A stretch of 41,559 nucleotides of DNA, taken from positions 1-41,559 of the forward strand of contig SABN01000017.1 in assembly GCA_009928955.1 (NCBI GenBank). Reading direction: 5' to 3'. This document shows, in pieces, positions 1 to 8,308 of the stretch (within the stretch, counting starts at the first letter, position 1; each line of letters opens with the position of its first letter). The position numbers and the translations under genes were made by a program. Source of the DNA: Opitutia bacterium (GTDB lineage: Bacteria > Verrucomicrobiota > Kiritimatiellia > CAIQIC01 > Lenti-01). Below the pieces are notes generated by a model, which had not been told where the DNA came from, searched no databases, and saw nothing but the letters and a program-made list of their open reading frames with translations.

Positions 1-30
1 GGGCCTCCTTGCCTGGTTGCAGGAGTCCCG

Positions 31-80
31 TGATGGGGACATTTCTATTGAGTTACAAGGGGACATTTTCAAAGAGTCGC
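31..80. mobile_element. probable terminal remnant of an insertion sequence
   Basis: The 10-mer GGGGACATTT occurs twice as a direct repeat, at 35-44 and 59-68, in an AT-richer stretch just inside the window edge. Closely spaced copies of an AAATGTCCCC-type motif are a style I associate with the ends of IS21/IS481-like elements, where they bind the transposase. No transposase gene is visible, so either the body lies outside the window or this is a solo relic. The family is not certain. The rest of 1-173 holds no gene I can support. Confidence 0.4.
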
Positions 81-173
81 GACATCCGGATCGCGCCGGC
101 CCGCCGCAGGGCCATGTCTCCCTCCTGCGGAAAACGGTTGGGCGCGCCCGGACGCGACCGGAGGATCCAAGCC

Positions 174-1244
174 TTATGGGCTGTCTTGGATCTCTTGCCA
201 GAGCTTCTCGTATTTCGCGGTGCTTTTGCCCAGATCCGCGATCATTTCGAGCTTTTCCGCCATTTCAGGCGGTGGCAGGAGAAGGGGATTCGCGCGGGTT
301 TCCGCAGACAGATATTGATAGCTCACCTCGTTCGGACACAGGAAGCAGATGAATTCGGTGAGCTCCGCCGCCACATGGGGATCGAGGATGAAATTGATGA
401 ACGCGTGCGCCAACTCCACCTGCGAGGCATCGGCCGGGATCACCATGTCGTCGAAGCTCAGCGCGGCCCCCTCCCGCGGCACCGCGATCTGGATGTCGGG
501 ATTCCCCGGCCGGGCTTGCATCAGGTCGCCGCCATATCCATGGACCACCAGGGACGCGCCCGAAGCCAGATCCTCCTTGTACTGCTCGTTGTCGAATCCG
601 GCCAAGTTCTTTTTCCAGCGCAGGACGACCGCCTTGGCCTGCGCCAGTTCCTGGTCGTTGGTGGAATTGAGGCTATACCCCAGGAACTTGAGGGCGGCGC
701 CGATCGTCTCGCGATAGTCGTCGAGCATGCTCATGCGGCCCGCGAGGTCCGCGCGGTCGAGCATGCCCCAGCTGGGCGCGAAACCCTTCACCTGGCTGCC
801 CCGATAGCCCAGGCAGGTGATGCCCATCGCATACGGCACGCTGTGGTCCATTTCTTGGTCGAACGCCATCGCCAGATAGGCCGAATCGATGTTCCGCAGA
901 TTGGGGATCCACCCGGGGTTGAGCTTCCGCAACAGGTCTTGGTCATGCAGGATCTTGACCATGTAGCTGCTGGGAAAGAGCAAGTCGTAGGACCCTCTCT
1001 CGCGAGATTTGAGATGGTCGTACATCGCCTCGTTGGAATCGTAGGTGTCGATGGCGACCGTGCAGTGGTTCTCCCGCTCGAAGCGCTGGATGAGCTCCGG
1101 CTTCACATAGTCCGACCACGTGTAGATGCGCAGCACCGGCTTCTCCCCCGGACTCGCTGGCTCTTCGAGCGGCTTCTCCGCGCATCCACAAGGGATCGCC
1201 AACGCGACGGCGCACGCCGCCACGCGCCACCCGCCGCGCCTCAT
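174..1244 (-). CDS. potD: second PotD-like polyamine-binding lipoprotein
   Basis: This is a 356-residue extracellular solute-binding protein of the spermidine/putrescine (PotD/PotF) family, which captures polyamines outside the inner membrane for the PotABC importer. The N-terminus has a charged start, a hydrophobic stretch and a lipobox-like AIPCGC with a Cys for lipid attachment. The mature part opens with LRIYTWSDYVKPELIQRFE, typical of the family, followed by YDLLFPSSYMV and the C-terminal closed-lobe elements. The ATG at 1244 is chosen because GAGG lies 8 nt upstream; an in-frame upstream ATG (1268) has no ribosome-binding site and would bury the signal peptide. It is a clear paralogue of the neighbour at 1376-2413, colinear throughout. 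A terminator separates the two, so this copy is probably transcribed on its own. Binding specificity (putrescine, spermidine or another amine) cannot be read from sequence. Confidence 0.9.
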   Translation of the reverse strand: MRRGGWRVAACAVALAIPCGCAEKPLEEPASPGEKPVLRIYTWSDYVKPELIQRFERENHCTVAIDTYDSNEAMYDHLKSRERGSYDLLFPSSYMVKILHDQDLLRKLNPGWIPNLRNIDSAYLAMAFDQEMDHSVPYAMGITCLGYRGSQVKGFAPSWGMLDRADLAGRMSMLDDYRETIGAALKFLGYSLNSTNDQELAQAKAVVLRWKKNLAGFDNEQYKEDLASGASLVVHGYGGDLMQARPGNPDIQIAVPREGAALSFDDMVIPADASQVELAHAFINFILDPHVAAELTEFICFLCPNEVSYQYLSAETRANPLLLPPPEMAEKLEMIADLGKSTAKYEKLWQEIQDSP

Positions 1245-1281
1245 CCATGTTGCCTCGGATTTTTCCATGTGCAATCGGTTG

Positions 1282-1310
1282 ATTCTGCCACGGCCCGCGT
1301 CCGGGCGCAA
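1282..1310 (-). promoter_or_regulatory. possible promoter of the second potD
   Basis: On the minus strand TTGCGC (1310-1305) and CAGAAT (1287-1282) are separated by 17 nt, a weak sigma-70-like match. It lies after the terminator of the upstream gene and about 38 nt before the chosen ATG, where an independent promoter would be expected. The consensus match is only moderate. Confidence 0.35.
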
Positions 1311-1320
1311 TAATCATCCT

Positions 1321-1355
1321 TTAACAAAACGGCCCGCCGGCGTTCCGGCGGGCCG
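1321..1355 (-). terminator. intrinsic terminator of the pot operon
   Basis: An 11-bp GC stem (1330-1340 with 1345-1355, loop of 4) is followed on the minus strand by TTTTGTT. It begins 20 nt after the stop of the potD gene at 1376. It should end the potABCD transcript before the second potD copy. Confidence 0.85.
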
Positions 1356-1375
1356 CTGAAGAAATGGGAGGGAAT

Positions 1376-2413
1376 CTACTCCCCGGCCTTGATCTCGTCC
1401 CAGAGCTTCGTGTACTTGACGTTGTTTTCGCCGAGGTCGGCGAGCGTCTCGAGCTTGGCGACGACCTCCGGCGGCGGGAACAGGATCGGATCCGCGCGGG
1501 TCTCCTCGGCCAGCAGCTCATAGCTGGGCCGGTTCGGGCAGAGGAAGTAGATGAACTCGGTCAGCTCGGCGGCCGATTGCGGCTCGAGGATGAAGTTGAT
1601 CATCTGGTGCGCAAGTTCGGGCTGCGGGGCGCCGACGGGGATCACCATGTCGTCGAAGTTGATCTGCGAGCCTTCCTTCGGCACCGCGATCTGGATGTCC
1701 TCGTTCTCCGATTGCACCAGCATCAGGTCGCCGCTGTAGCCGTGGACCAGCAGGAATTCGCCGGACGCCAGGCCGTTCTTGTATTGCTCGTTCTCGAACT
1801 TGGCCAGATTCTTCTTCCAGCCCAGCACGACGGCCTTGGCCTCCGCCAGCTGCTGGTCGTCGAGGGTGTTCAGGCTGTAGCCCAGATATTTGAGGGCCAC
1901 GCCGATCACCTCGCGGTGGTCGTTCAGCATCGTCATGCGGCCCTTGAGGTCCGCGCGGTCCAGCATGGCCCACGTGGGCTCGAAGTCCTTCACCTTGCTG
2001 CCCAGATAGCCCAGGCAGGTGATGGTGACCGTGTAGGGCACGCTGTGGTCCATTCCCTCGTCGAAGGCCAGCTTCATGTAGTCGGGATCGATGTTCGCGC
2101 GGTTGGGGATGAGGTCGAGGTTCAGCTTCTGCAGCATCCCCTGCTCGTTCATGATCTTGACCATGTAGCTGCTGGGAAACAGCAGGTCGTAGCCCGTCGC
2201 CCCGGCCCGCAGCTTGGCGTACATCTCCTCGTTGGAGGCGTAGGTGTCGACCACGACCCGGCAGTGGTTCTCCCGCTCGAACTGCGCGACGAGCTCGGGC
2301 TTGATGTAGTCCGACCACGTGTAGATGTGCAGCGTCGGCTTCTTTTCCGCGCACCCGCACAGGACCGCCACCAGCGCGGCCAGCCCGATCGCCATTCCGA
2401 TTCGCTTCGTCAT
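1376..2413 (-). CDS. potD: PotD, polyamine-binding lipoprotein of the ABC importer
   Basis: A 345-residue periplasmic binding lipoprotein for spermidine/putrescine uptake. The signal sequence ends in the lipobox-like VLCGC, with the Cys about 21 residues in. The mature protein begins LHIYTWSDYIKPELVAQFE and contains YDLLFPSSYMV and NFILEPQSAAELTEF, all family hallmarks. GGAGGAG stands a few bases upstream of the ATG. The gene follows potC by 36 nt and closes the potA-potB-potC-potD operon; a strong terminator follows. Length and organisation match bona fide PotD. It is strongly similar to the protein at 174-1244, so the operon has a duplicated receptor. Confidence 0.93.
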   Translation of the reverse strand: MTKRIGMAIGLAALVAVLCGCAEKKPTLHIYTWSDYIKPELVAQFERENHCRVVVDTYASNEEMYAKLRAGATGYDLLFPSSYMVKIMNEQGMLQKLNLDLIPNRANIDPDYMKLAFDEGMDHSVPYTVTITCLGYLGSKVKDFEPTWAMLDRADLKGRMTMLNDHREVIGVALKYLGYSLNTLDDQQLAEAKAVVLGWKKNLAKFENEQYKNGLASGEFLLVHGYSGDLMLVQSENEDIQIAVPKEGSQINFDDMVIPVGAPQPELAHQMINFILEPQSAAELTEFIYFLCPNRPSYELLAEETRADPILFPPPEVVAKLETLADLGENNVKYTKLWDEIKAGE

Positions 2414-2449
2414 CGTCCGCTCCTCCGGGTTGTTTTTCTTGAAATCGCC

Positions 2450-3232
2450 TCAGGCCGCCTGGCGGCCGCGGTTGGACAGGTATTGGCTGGCGATCACGCA
2501 CAGGAAGGTGATGGCCAGCAGGATGGTCGACAGCGCGTTGATCAGCGGCGGCGCGCCGTACTTGATCATGCTGTAGATCTTGATGGGCAGCGTGGTGGAT
2601 CCGGGCCCGGCCACGAAGAACGAAATGACGAAATCGTCGATCGACAGCGTGAAGGCCAGCAGGCCACCCGCGAGGATGCCGGGCGCCAGCATCGGCAGCA
2701 GCACCTTCCAGAACGTGGTCCACCAGCCCGCCCCGAGGTCCTGCGCGGCCTCGATGATCGAGAAATCGAAGTCCTGCAGGCGCGCCAGCACCGTCATGGC
2801 GACGTAGGACAGGCAGAACGTGACGTGCGCGACGGCGATCGTGGCCAAGCCGAGCTGCACCTTGAGCGCGACGAAGAACAACAGCATGCTCAGGCCCATC
2901 AGGATCTCGGGCAGGACGAGCGGCAGGTAGATCACGCTGTAGTGCAGCTTCTGGAGCTTGCTGCCGGCGAACCGGTGCAGCGCGAACGCCGCCGAGGTGC
3001 CCAGCACCATCGAGACCAGCGTCGCCGCCGCGGCGATGATCAGCGTGTTGGTCAGCGCGTGCCAGATGCTCGGCTCGTCCATCAGGCGGATGTACCACTT
3101 CAGCGACGTGGATTCCCACGAACCGCCGAACCGCGAGGAGTTGAAGGAATTCGCCACCAAGATCACGATCGGGATGTAGAAGAAGGCGATCACCGCCCAG
3201 GTCACGATCAGGGGGAAGCGGCTGGGTCTCAT
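2450..3232 (-). CDS. potC: PotC, polyamine ABC transporter permease
   Basis: A 260-residue inner-membrane permease of the binding-protein-dependent transport family, one of the two channel subunits with PotB. About six hydrophobic segments are visible, starting with VTWAVIAFFYIPIVILVANSF. The cytoplasmic EAA loop, which docks onto the ATPase, reads EAAQDLGAGWWTTFWKVLLP. The short length and single EAA loop are normal for PotC. An AGGAGGGGA ribosome-binding site precedes the ATG, and it lies 4 nt after the potB stop, so translation is probably coupled. Confidence 0.93.
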   Translation of the reverse strand: MRPSRFPLIVTWAVIAFFYIPIVILVANSFNSSRFGGSWESTSLKWYIRLMDEPSIWHALTNTLIIAAAATLVSMVLGTSAAFALHRFAGSKLQKLHYSVIYLPLVLPEILMGLSMLLFFVALKVQLGLATIAVAHVTFCLSYVAMTVLARLQDFDFSIIEAAQDLGAGWWTTFWKVLLPMLAPGILAGGLLAFTLSIDDFVISFFVAGPGSTTLPIKIYSMIKYGAPPLINALSTILLAITFLCVIASQYLSNRGRQAA

Positions 3233-3236
3233 GGCG

Positions 3237-4115
3237 TCAGATCCCCTCCTCGCGCAAGGCGTCCTTCGGGCTTTCCTTGCGGCGCAGCATGGTGATGGCC
3301 ACCATCGGGACCAGTACCGCCACCGTCAGGAGGGCCGACAGGCCCGCCGCGTGCGGCAGGTTGCGGTCCACGAAGGTGCGCTGCGCGATCTTGTTGCCGA
3401 TCATCTCGCTGGTGGGTCCGCCGACGATGTCCGGAATCACGTACGAACCCAGCGACGGGATGAACACCATCAGGAACGCCGTCAGCAGGCCGACCCGGAT
3501 GCCCGGCAGGAAGATCGAGAGGAAAGAGCGCAGCGAAGTCGCGCCCAGGTCCTTGGCGGCCTCGATGAGGCGGAAATCGAATTTCTCCGAAGCCGCGTAG
3601 ATCGGCAGGATGGCGAACGGCAGCTCGGTGTAGACCATCACCAGCAGCACCGCATAGGCGTTGTACAGCAGCGACGTTTCCGGCGAGATCAGGCCGAGGA
3701 AGACCAGCGCGTGCTTGAGCATCCCCTCCGGGTGGAGCAGCACCTTCCAGGCGAAAATGCGGACCAGGAAGCTCGTCCAGAACGGCAGAATCACCAGCAG
3801 CAGCACCATGCGGCGCCGCGACGGGCTCACCTTGGCCATGTAGTATCCCATCGGCGTCGCCAGCAGGATGCACAGCGCCGTGGCCGCCACGCTCAGCCAA
3901 ACCGTCCGCCACACGATCGCCGGATAGTTCGGATTGCCCAGCGTCCGCAGCGTGTCCAGCGTCCAGCCGTCGCCGATGCCCCCGTACGGCGTCGCCGGCT
4001 TGAACATGATCGCGAACACCAGCGCCGTCGGGATCAGGAACAGCGCCAGCAGCCACACGAACGACGGCAGCGTGACGAACCACTCGGAGAGCTTCTTGCG
4101 GCCCTCGGCCTTCAT
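3237..4115 (-). CDS. potB: PotB, polyamine ABC transporter permease
   Basis: A 292-residue inner-membrane permease. It begins MKAEGRKKLSEWF, followed by a first transmembrane helix (FVWLLALFLIPTALVFAIMF) and further helices. The EAA loop reads EAAKDLGATSLRSFLSIFLPG. The ATG at 4115 is chosen because it overlaps the potA stop as ATGA (4115-4112), a classic coupled junction, and because the open frame upstream is low-complexity and antisense-like. Any Shine-Dalgarno sequence is weak, consistent with re-initiation by ribosomes finishing potA. It pairs with PotC to form the translocation pore. Confidence 0.92.
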   Translation of the reverse strand: MKAEGRKKLSEWFVTLPSFVWLLALFLIPTALVFAIMFKPATPYGGIGDGWTLDTLRTLGNPNYPAIVWRTVWLSVAATALCILLATPMGYYMAKVSPSRRRMVLLLVILPFWTSFLVRIFAWKVLLHPEGMLKHALVFLGLISPETSLLYNAYAVLLVMVYTELPFAILPIYAASEKFDFRLIEAAKDLGATSLRSFLSIFLPGIRVGLLTAFLMVFIPSLGSYVIPDIVGGPTSEMIGNKIAQRTFVDRNLPHAAGLSALLTVAVLVPMVAITMLRRKESPKDALREEGI

Positions 4116-5377
4116 CGCGCCGACGCCCCCGCCGGAGACCGGCCCTCCGGATCCGCCAGCCGCGCCAGGATCTGGTTGCCCTCGGTCGTCTCGCCGACCT
4201 CCTCGGGCGGCAGCTGGATGAGGTTCTCGTCCTGTTCGCTGTATTTCTCGAGCATGAACCCGTCGTCCGCATGCCAGCTGATCCAGACTTTTTCCTGCCA
4301 CCGGATCGGCTTTTCATCGAGCAGATAGCGGCTGTGCTGGCGGATCACCGAGATGCGGTAGTCCCCCGTCCGGACCCAATACTTGGTTTGCGAGCCGAGA
4401 TAGATCACATCCTCCACGGTCCCTTCGATGACGTTCAGGTGGGGCGCCGGATCGGGCCGCTCGCGCGAAATGCGGAGCTTCTCCGGCCGGATGCTCAGGA
4501 ACACGTGCTCGCCCTCTTTGATCTGCTTGTCGTTGTAGCATTCCAGGTCGGGGAAGTCCTCGATGCGCAGGCGGCTGTAGTCCTTGTCGACCGCGAGGGA
4601 CAGCAGGCCTTCCAGGATGTCAGCCTTGTCGAGCGGTTCGGCGACGATGCCGTCGAAGAAGTTCGTGTCGCCGATGAACGCGGCGACGAAACTGCTGCGC
4701 GGCGCCTCGTAGATCTCCGCCGGCGTGCCCAACTGCTCGATCTTGCCGAGCTTCATCACCGCGATGCGGTCCGACAGGCTCATGGCCTCGCCCTGGTCGT
4801 GCGTGACGTACAGGAAGGTGATGCCGACCTCGTCGTGGATCAGGTCCAGCTCGATCAGCATCCGCTGGCGCAGCTTCAGGTCCAGCGCCGCCAGCGGCTC
4901 GTCCAGCAGCAGCACCCGCGGCTTGTTCACCAGCGCGCGCGCGATCGCCACGCGCTGCTTCTGCCCGCCCGAGATCTGGTCGGGCTTCTTCCACGCCTGG
5001 TCCTCCATCTGGATCAAGGCCAGCATCTTCGCGACCTCTTCCTTGATTTCCTTCTTCGGACGCTTGGCGACCTTGAGGCCGAAGGCGATGTTGTCCCACA
5101 CCGACAGGTGGGGAAAGAGCGCGTAGCTCTGGAAGATGGTGTTGACCTTGCGCTCGTACGGCGGCAGGTCCGTCACGTCCTCCCCGCCCAGCAGCACGCG
5201 CCCGGTGTCGGGCTGCTCAAAGCCCGCGAGAATGCGCAGCAACGTGGTCTTGCCGCACCCGCTCGGCCCCAGCAGCGAAAAGAACTCCCCCTGCCGGACC
5301 GACAGCGACACGTGATCCACCGCCTTCACCGCGCCGTAGTGCTTGGATACGTCCTCGAATTCCAGAAACTCGCTCAC
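4112..5377 (-). CDS. potA: PotA, polyamine ABC transporter ATP-binding protein
   Basis: A 421-residue ABC ATPase that energises polyamine import. With a GTG start at 5377 the order is: Walker A GPSGCGKTT (residues 37-45), Q-loop Gln83, signature SGGQKQ (136-141), Walker B LLLDEP (156-161), H-loop His193, then a C-terminal TOBE-type regulatory domain. It is longer than typical PotA (about 370) because of an extra 45-residue segment before the TOBE domain and a Glu/Pro-rich tail. The GTG is preferred: GGAGG lies 12 nt upstream and AAAGG closer. The in-frame ATG at 5443 has no ribosome-binding site and sits on the predicted -10 box. It is the first gene of the operon and overlaps potB by 4 nt. 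Confidence 0.92.
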   Translation of the reverse strand: MSEFLEFEDVSKHYGAVKAVDHVSLSVRQGEFFSLLGPSGCGKTTLLRILAGFEQPDTGRVLLGGEDVTDLPPYERKVNTIFQSYALFPHLSVWDNIAFGLKVAKRPKKEIKEEVAKMLALIQMEDQAWKKPDQISGGQKQRVAIARALVNKPRVLLLDEPLAALDLKLRQRMLIELDLIHDEVGITFLYVTHDQGEAMSLSDRIAVMKLGKIEQLGTPAEIYEAPRSSFVAAFIGDTNFFDGIVAEPLDKADILEGLLSLAVDKDYSRLRIEDFPDLECYNDKQIKEGEHVFLSIRPEKLRISRERPDPAPHLNVIEGTVEDVIYLGSQTKYWVRTGDYRISVIRQHSRYLLDEKPIRWQEKVWISWHADDGFMLEKYSEQDENLIQLPPEEVGETTEGNQILARLADPEGRSPAGASAR

Positions 5378-5441
5378 AAGCCTTTGCGTCCTCCATTTTG
5401 AGACACCGGGACCGAACTCTTCCGCCACCTGATTTTTCCGC

Positions 5442-5469
5442 ATTATGAAACACCCCCCCCCCAATTCAA
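5442..5469 (-). promoter_or_regulatory. predicted pot operon promoter with a G10 tract in its spacer
   Basis: On the minus strand TTGAAT (5469-5464) and CATAAT (5447-5442) are 16 nt apart. Ten of the 16 spacer bases are an unbroken G run (C10 at 5453-5462 on the plus strand). Transcription would start near 5435, upstream of the GTG start of potA. The boxes are read by eye and no start site is known. The position of the homopolymer is what makes this site unusual. Confidence 0.5.
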
Positions 5470-5543
5470 TCAAAACTTTCACGCGAGCTTCTTTTCCCCC
5501 TTCCCGCGGGCCGGACCCTCCCGGGGCGCGGAGCGAACGGCGT

Positions 5544-5572
5544 TTGACTTGGCGCGTCCGTTGCGCGATAAA
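5544..5572 (+). promoter_or_regulatory. sigma-70-type promoter of the 5638 gene
   Basis: TTGACT (5544-5549) and GATAAA (5567-5572) are separated by 17 nt, a good vegetative-type match. It lies 65 nt before the ATG at 5638 and is divergent from the pot promoter. Confidence 0.55.
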
Positions 5573-5637
5573 GACAGAGGTCGGGACGGGGCTGGAGGTC
5601 CGGCTCCCGCCCGGCGAACACAACTGGAGTCCCAACC

Positions 5638-6717
5638 ATGAAGAAATCCCTTTGCTCGATCGCCTTGGCCTTGGCCGTCCGGTGCGCCCTGCCGGCCATC
5701 GGCGCGGAGCCCCCCCCTTTGTTCTCCCCGGATCCTCCGGAACCCGGCGCCGCCGCGCTGGCCGAATCCTATCTGCCCCTGCTGGCCGCCGGCCAGTTCG
5801 AGCAGGCGCTGGCCTTGAACGACTTGCGCGGCATGCGCCAGTACCTCCTCGAACGCCGCCTGGCCGATCTCCAATCCAAAAACCCGGAACTGACCGCGCA
5901 AGACGTCGAAACGATGTCGGCCCAGATCCAACTGCACGACCTGAACCCCGCCCGCCTGCAAGACATCCTCCTGCAGGTGATGAAAAGCAGCGGCTATGAG
6001 GGCATGACATGGCAGATCCGGGGGTATGCCCCCGCGCCGGAAGCGCTCGGCGGCCATCTGGTCAGCATCGACGCCCGAACGGCCGCGGGAAAGGAAAAGC
6101 CCATTCTGCTCGGCATCAAAAAGCTCGGCGAACAATGGATGGTGGCGCCGGAGATCATCGAAGAGCTGATGGGGCGCAAATCGGTCGTCCATGTGGTGCC
6201 CGCCGGGCCGCCGCCGGGCGAAGTGGCGGCCACGGTGGACGCGTTCTGGCAAGAGTGGCGGAACGGCGATCTGGACCAGGCCTATGCGCTGTTCGGCGCG
6301 GAATATCGCGCGCGGACATCCTTGCTTTCCTTCCTCCAACAGGCGCAATCGGTCATCGCGAAGATCGGAGCGCCCGCCTCGTGGAAAATCGTGCAAAGCC
6401 GCGAGCTCGCCCCGGCCGTCTTGGGGCTCGGCGTGGACGTCCAAGGTGCGGCGGCGACCTTGCAGACCATCATGGTCTTCCGCAAGATCGGCGAAACCTG
6501 GGTGCTGATGGACAGCCAGTTCCGGCTGGCGCCCGCCGGAGCGGCCCCCGCCGCGCCGTCCGTTCTCCCCCGGTCCCGCCCGGACCTCCGGCCCGACCTG
6601 AAGCCCTCGCTGGAGCCCTTCTCCCCGCCCCCGGCCCCGGCGGAGCCGCCCCCGGCCCCGGCGGCAACCACCGCCCCGGCCCAGCCGGCGGCGCCCGTCG
6701 GCCCCGACGGCCAATGA
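5638..6717 (+). CDS. secreted DUF4019-like protein with Pro/Ala-rich tail
   Basis: A 359-residue exported protein of unknown function. It has an N-terminal signal peptide (positively charged MKKSL, hydrophobic core, cleavage after AIGA). Residues about 35-175 form a mostly helical-looking domain I do not recognise. Residues about 195-285 (FWQEWRNGDLDQAYALFGAEYRAR ... IMVFRKIGETWVLMDSQFR) resemble the DUF4019 / NTF2-like envelope domain. The last 75 residues are a Pro/Ala-rich low-complexity tail. GGAG lies 7 nt before the ATG. It is followed after 56 nt by the glycosyltransferase fusion and could be co-transcribed. The DUF4019 link is by pattern only. Confidence 0.7.
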   Translation: MKKSLCSIALALAVRCALPAIGAEPPPLFSPDPPEPGAAALAESYLPLLAAGQFEQALALNDLRGMRQYLLERRLADLQSKNPELTAQDVETMSAQIQLHDLNPARLQDILLQVMKSSGYEGMTWQIRGYAPAPEALGGHLVSIDARTAAGKEKPILLGIKKLGEQWMVAPEIIEELMGRKSVVHVVPAGPPPGEVAATVDAFWQEWRNGDLDQAYALFGAEYRARTSLLSFLQQAQSVIAKIGAPASWKIVQSRELAPAVLGLGVDVQGAAATLQTIMVFRKIGETWVLMDSQFRLAPAGAAPAAPSVLPRSRPDLRPDLKPSLEPFSPPPAPAEPPPAPAATTAPAQPAAPVGPDGQ

Positions 6718-6773
6718 GACTTGAGTATTTCCGGACGTTCTGACATCTCTTCCCCCAGAAATGGACGCCTGCA

Positions 6774-8279
6774 ATGAGTGAACCGCCTTCCCCCGAAGCC
6801 GTTCGCGAACCGTTTTCCGCCCAGGGAAAGCGGCTGGGCGTCTTTGTCATCTCCTACAACGCCGAATTGCTCATCCAGGAAACCCTGCGGCGCATCCCGG
6901 AAGAGATCTGGCGCGAGGTGGAAGTCGTCTATGTCGTGGACGACTGCAGCATGGACGAAACCACCCGCAAGGCCATGGACTATCCCGATCCGCATGGCAA
7001 GCTGGCCGTGTTCCGCAACCGCGTCAACCGCCGGTATGGCGGCAACCAGAAGTTCGGCTACCAGTACGCCATCGACCGCGGCCTCGACGCCGTGGTCATG
7101 CTCCATGGCGATGGCCAGTACGCGCCGGAAATGCTTCCCGATCTGTTCCGCCCGCTGGTGGACGGCGACGCCGACGTGGTCATCGGCTCGCGCATGATCA
7201 ACCGCCGCGACGCCCTCAAGGGCGGCATGCCGAAGTACAAGTTCGTCGCCAATATTTTCCTCACGTGGATCGAAAACCTCCTCAGCGGCCTGTCGATGTC
7301 CGAGTTCCATTCGGGCTACCGGGGCTACGGCACCCGCTTCCTCCGGCGCGTCCCCCTGTGGGACAACAGCGACGAGTGGCATTTCGACACGCACATCCTG
7401 CTCCAGGCTCGGCAGGCCGGCGCCGCCATCCGCGAACTGCCCATCCCCACGCGCTATGGCGACGAAGTCTGCCACGTCAATGGCATCTCCTATGGCCTCA
7501 ACTGCATCTGCAGCGCCCTGCTGTTCCGCCTGCACCGCTGGGGCCTCATCCGCTTGAACCGCTACGACATCGCCCCGCGCACCCTCGTCGAATCCCACAA
7601 GCTCGACGACCCCTATTCCTCCCACTCCCTCATCCTGCGCCGCCTCCGCCAGATGAAGCTCCAGGGCCACACGGCCCTCGATCTCGGCTTTGGCTGCGCC
7701 GCCATCGCCTCCGCCCTCGCCAAGGAAGGCGTCCTCCTCGACGGCATCGATCGCGACCCGCGCGCCATCGCCGAATCCGGCTCCTTGTTTCGGCGCACGT
7801 TCCCGCACGACCTCGATCACCTCGCGGCCATCCCGCTGGAGGGGAAATACGACATCCTGCTCGCCGCCGACACCCTGCAGTTCCTCGTGGATCCGGCGGA
7901 TGCCCTCTCCCGCCTGAAGAAATACCTCGTCAAAGGCGGCCTGCTCGCCGTGTCCCTGCCCAACGTGGTCAACATCCAGACGCGGTTGCGCATCCTGTTC
8001 GGACGATTCCCCCTCCACCACCGCGGCCTGCTGGAAGAGCAAGCCCTCCACTTCTACACCCTCGACGGCATGCGGCAATTGCTCGTTCGCGCCGGCTGGC
8101 AGGTGGAGGAAACCGATGTCACCTCCTTCCCCCTGACGCTGGTCTTCCCGTTCCTCCGGCGCCGGCGCTGGCGAATTCCCCTGTGGATCTGCCGCGGCGT
8201 CACCCTCCTGTTCAAAGGGCTGTTCGCCTATCAAGGCGTGCTCTTCTGCAAGAACCCCAACGAGGCCGATCTGCTGTAG
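6774..8279 (+). CDS. GT2 glycosyltransferase fused to a SAM methyltransferase
   Basis: A 501-residue two-domain protein. Residues about 20-260 are a family 2 (GT-A) glycosyltransferase: VFVISYN at the start, VDDCS (55-59) for nucleotide-sugar binding, DGQY (113-116) as the metal-binding DXD-like site, and GSRM, HSGYRGYGTRFL and HFDTHILLQA as in dolichol-phosphate-mannose-synthase-like enzymes. Residues about 285-470 are a class I methyltransferase with LDLGFGCAAIASALA (from 302) as the SAM-binding loop and KYLVKGGLLAVSLPN as the post-II strand. A hydrophobic stretch near the C-terminus may touch the membrane. A glycosyl acceptor and its methylation could be handled by one polypeptide. The acceptor is unknown. 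No strong ribosome-binding site is seen. Confidence 0.87.
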   Translation: MSEPPSPEAVREPFSAQGKRLGVFVISYNAELLIQETLRRIPEEIWREVEVVYVVDDCSMDETTRKAMDYPDPHGKLAVFRNRVNRRYGGNQKFGYQYAIDRGLDAVVMLHGDGQYAPEMLPDLFRPLVDGDADVVIGSRMINRRDALKGGMPKYKFVANIFLTWIENLLSGLSMSEFHSGYRGYGTRFLRRVPLWDNSDEWHFDTHILLQARQAGAAIRELPIPTRYGDEVCHVNGISYGLNCICSALLFRLHRWGLIRLNRYDIAPRTLVESHKLDDPYSSHSLILRRLRQMKLQGHTALDLGFGCAAIASALAKEGVLLDGIDRDPRAIAESGSLFRRTFPHDLDHLAAIPLEGKYDILLAADTLQFLVDPADALSRLKKYLVKGGLLAVSLPNVVNIQTRLRILFGRFPLHHRGLLEEQALHFYTLDGMRQLLVRAGWQVEETDVTSFPLTLVFPFLRRRRWRIPLWICRGVTLLFKGLFAYQGVLFCKNPNEADLL

Positions 8280-8298
8280 CCGCGCCCGTCGGGCGCGG
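8280..8298. terminator. hairpin between convergent genes
   Basis: CGCGCCCG/CGGGCGCG (8281-8297, extendable by one pair) forms a compact hairpin between the convergent stops at 8279 and 8309. There is no T tract, so it is a possible bidirectional terminator or a transcript 3' end block. Confidence 0.45.
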
Positions 8299-8308
8299 AC
8301 CGCTCGGC

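Noticed and set aside
1364-3295. 643-codon open frame on the plus strand
   Set aside because: Antisense to potD and potC; its protein is Val/Asp/Gln-rich mirror sequence without any motif.
5378-6010. N-terminal extension of PotA to 632 residues
   Set aside because: The extension runs antisense through the start of the 5638 gene and through the predicted promoter; PotA homology begins at the GTG at 5377.
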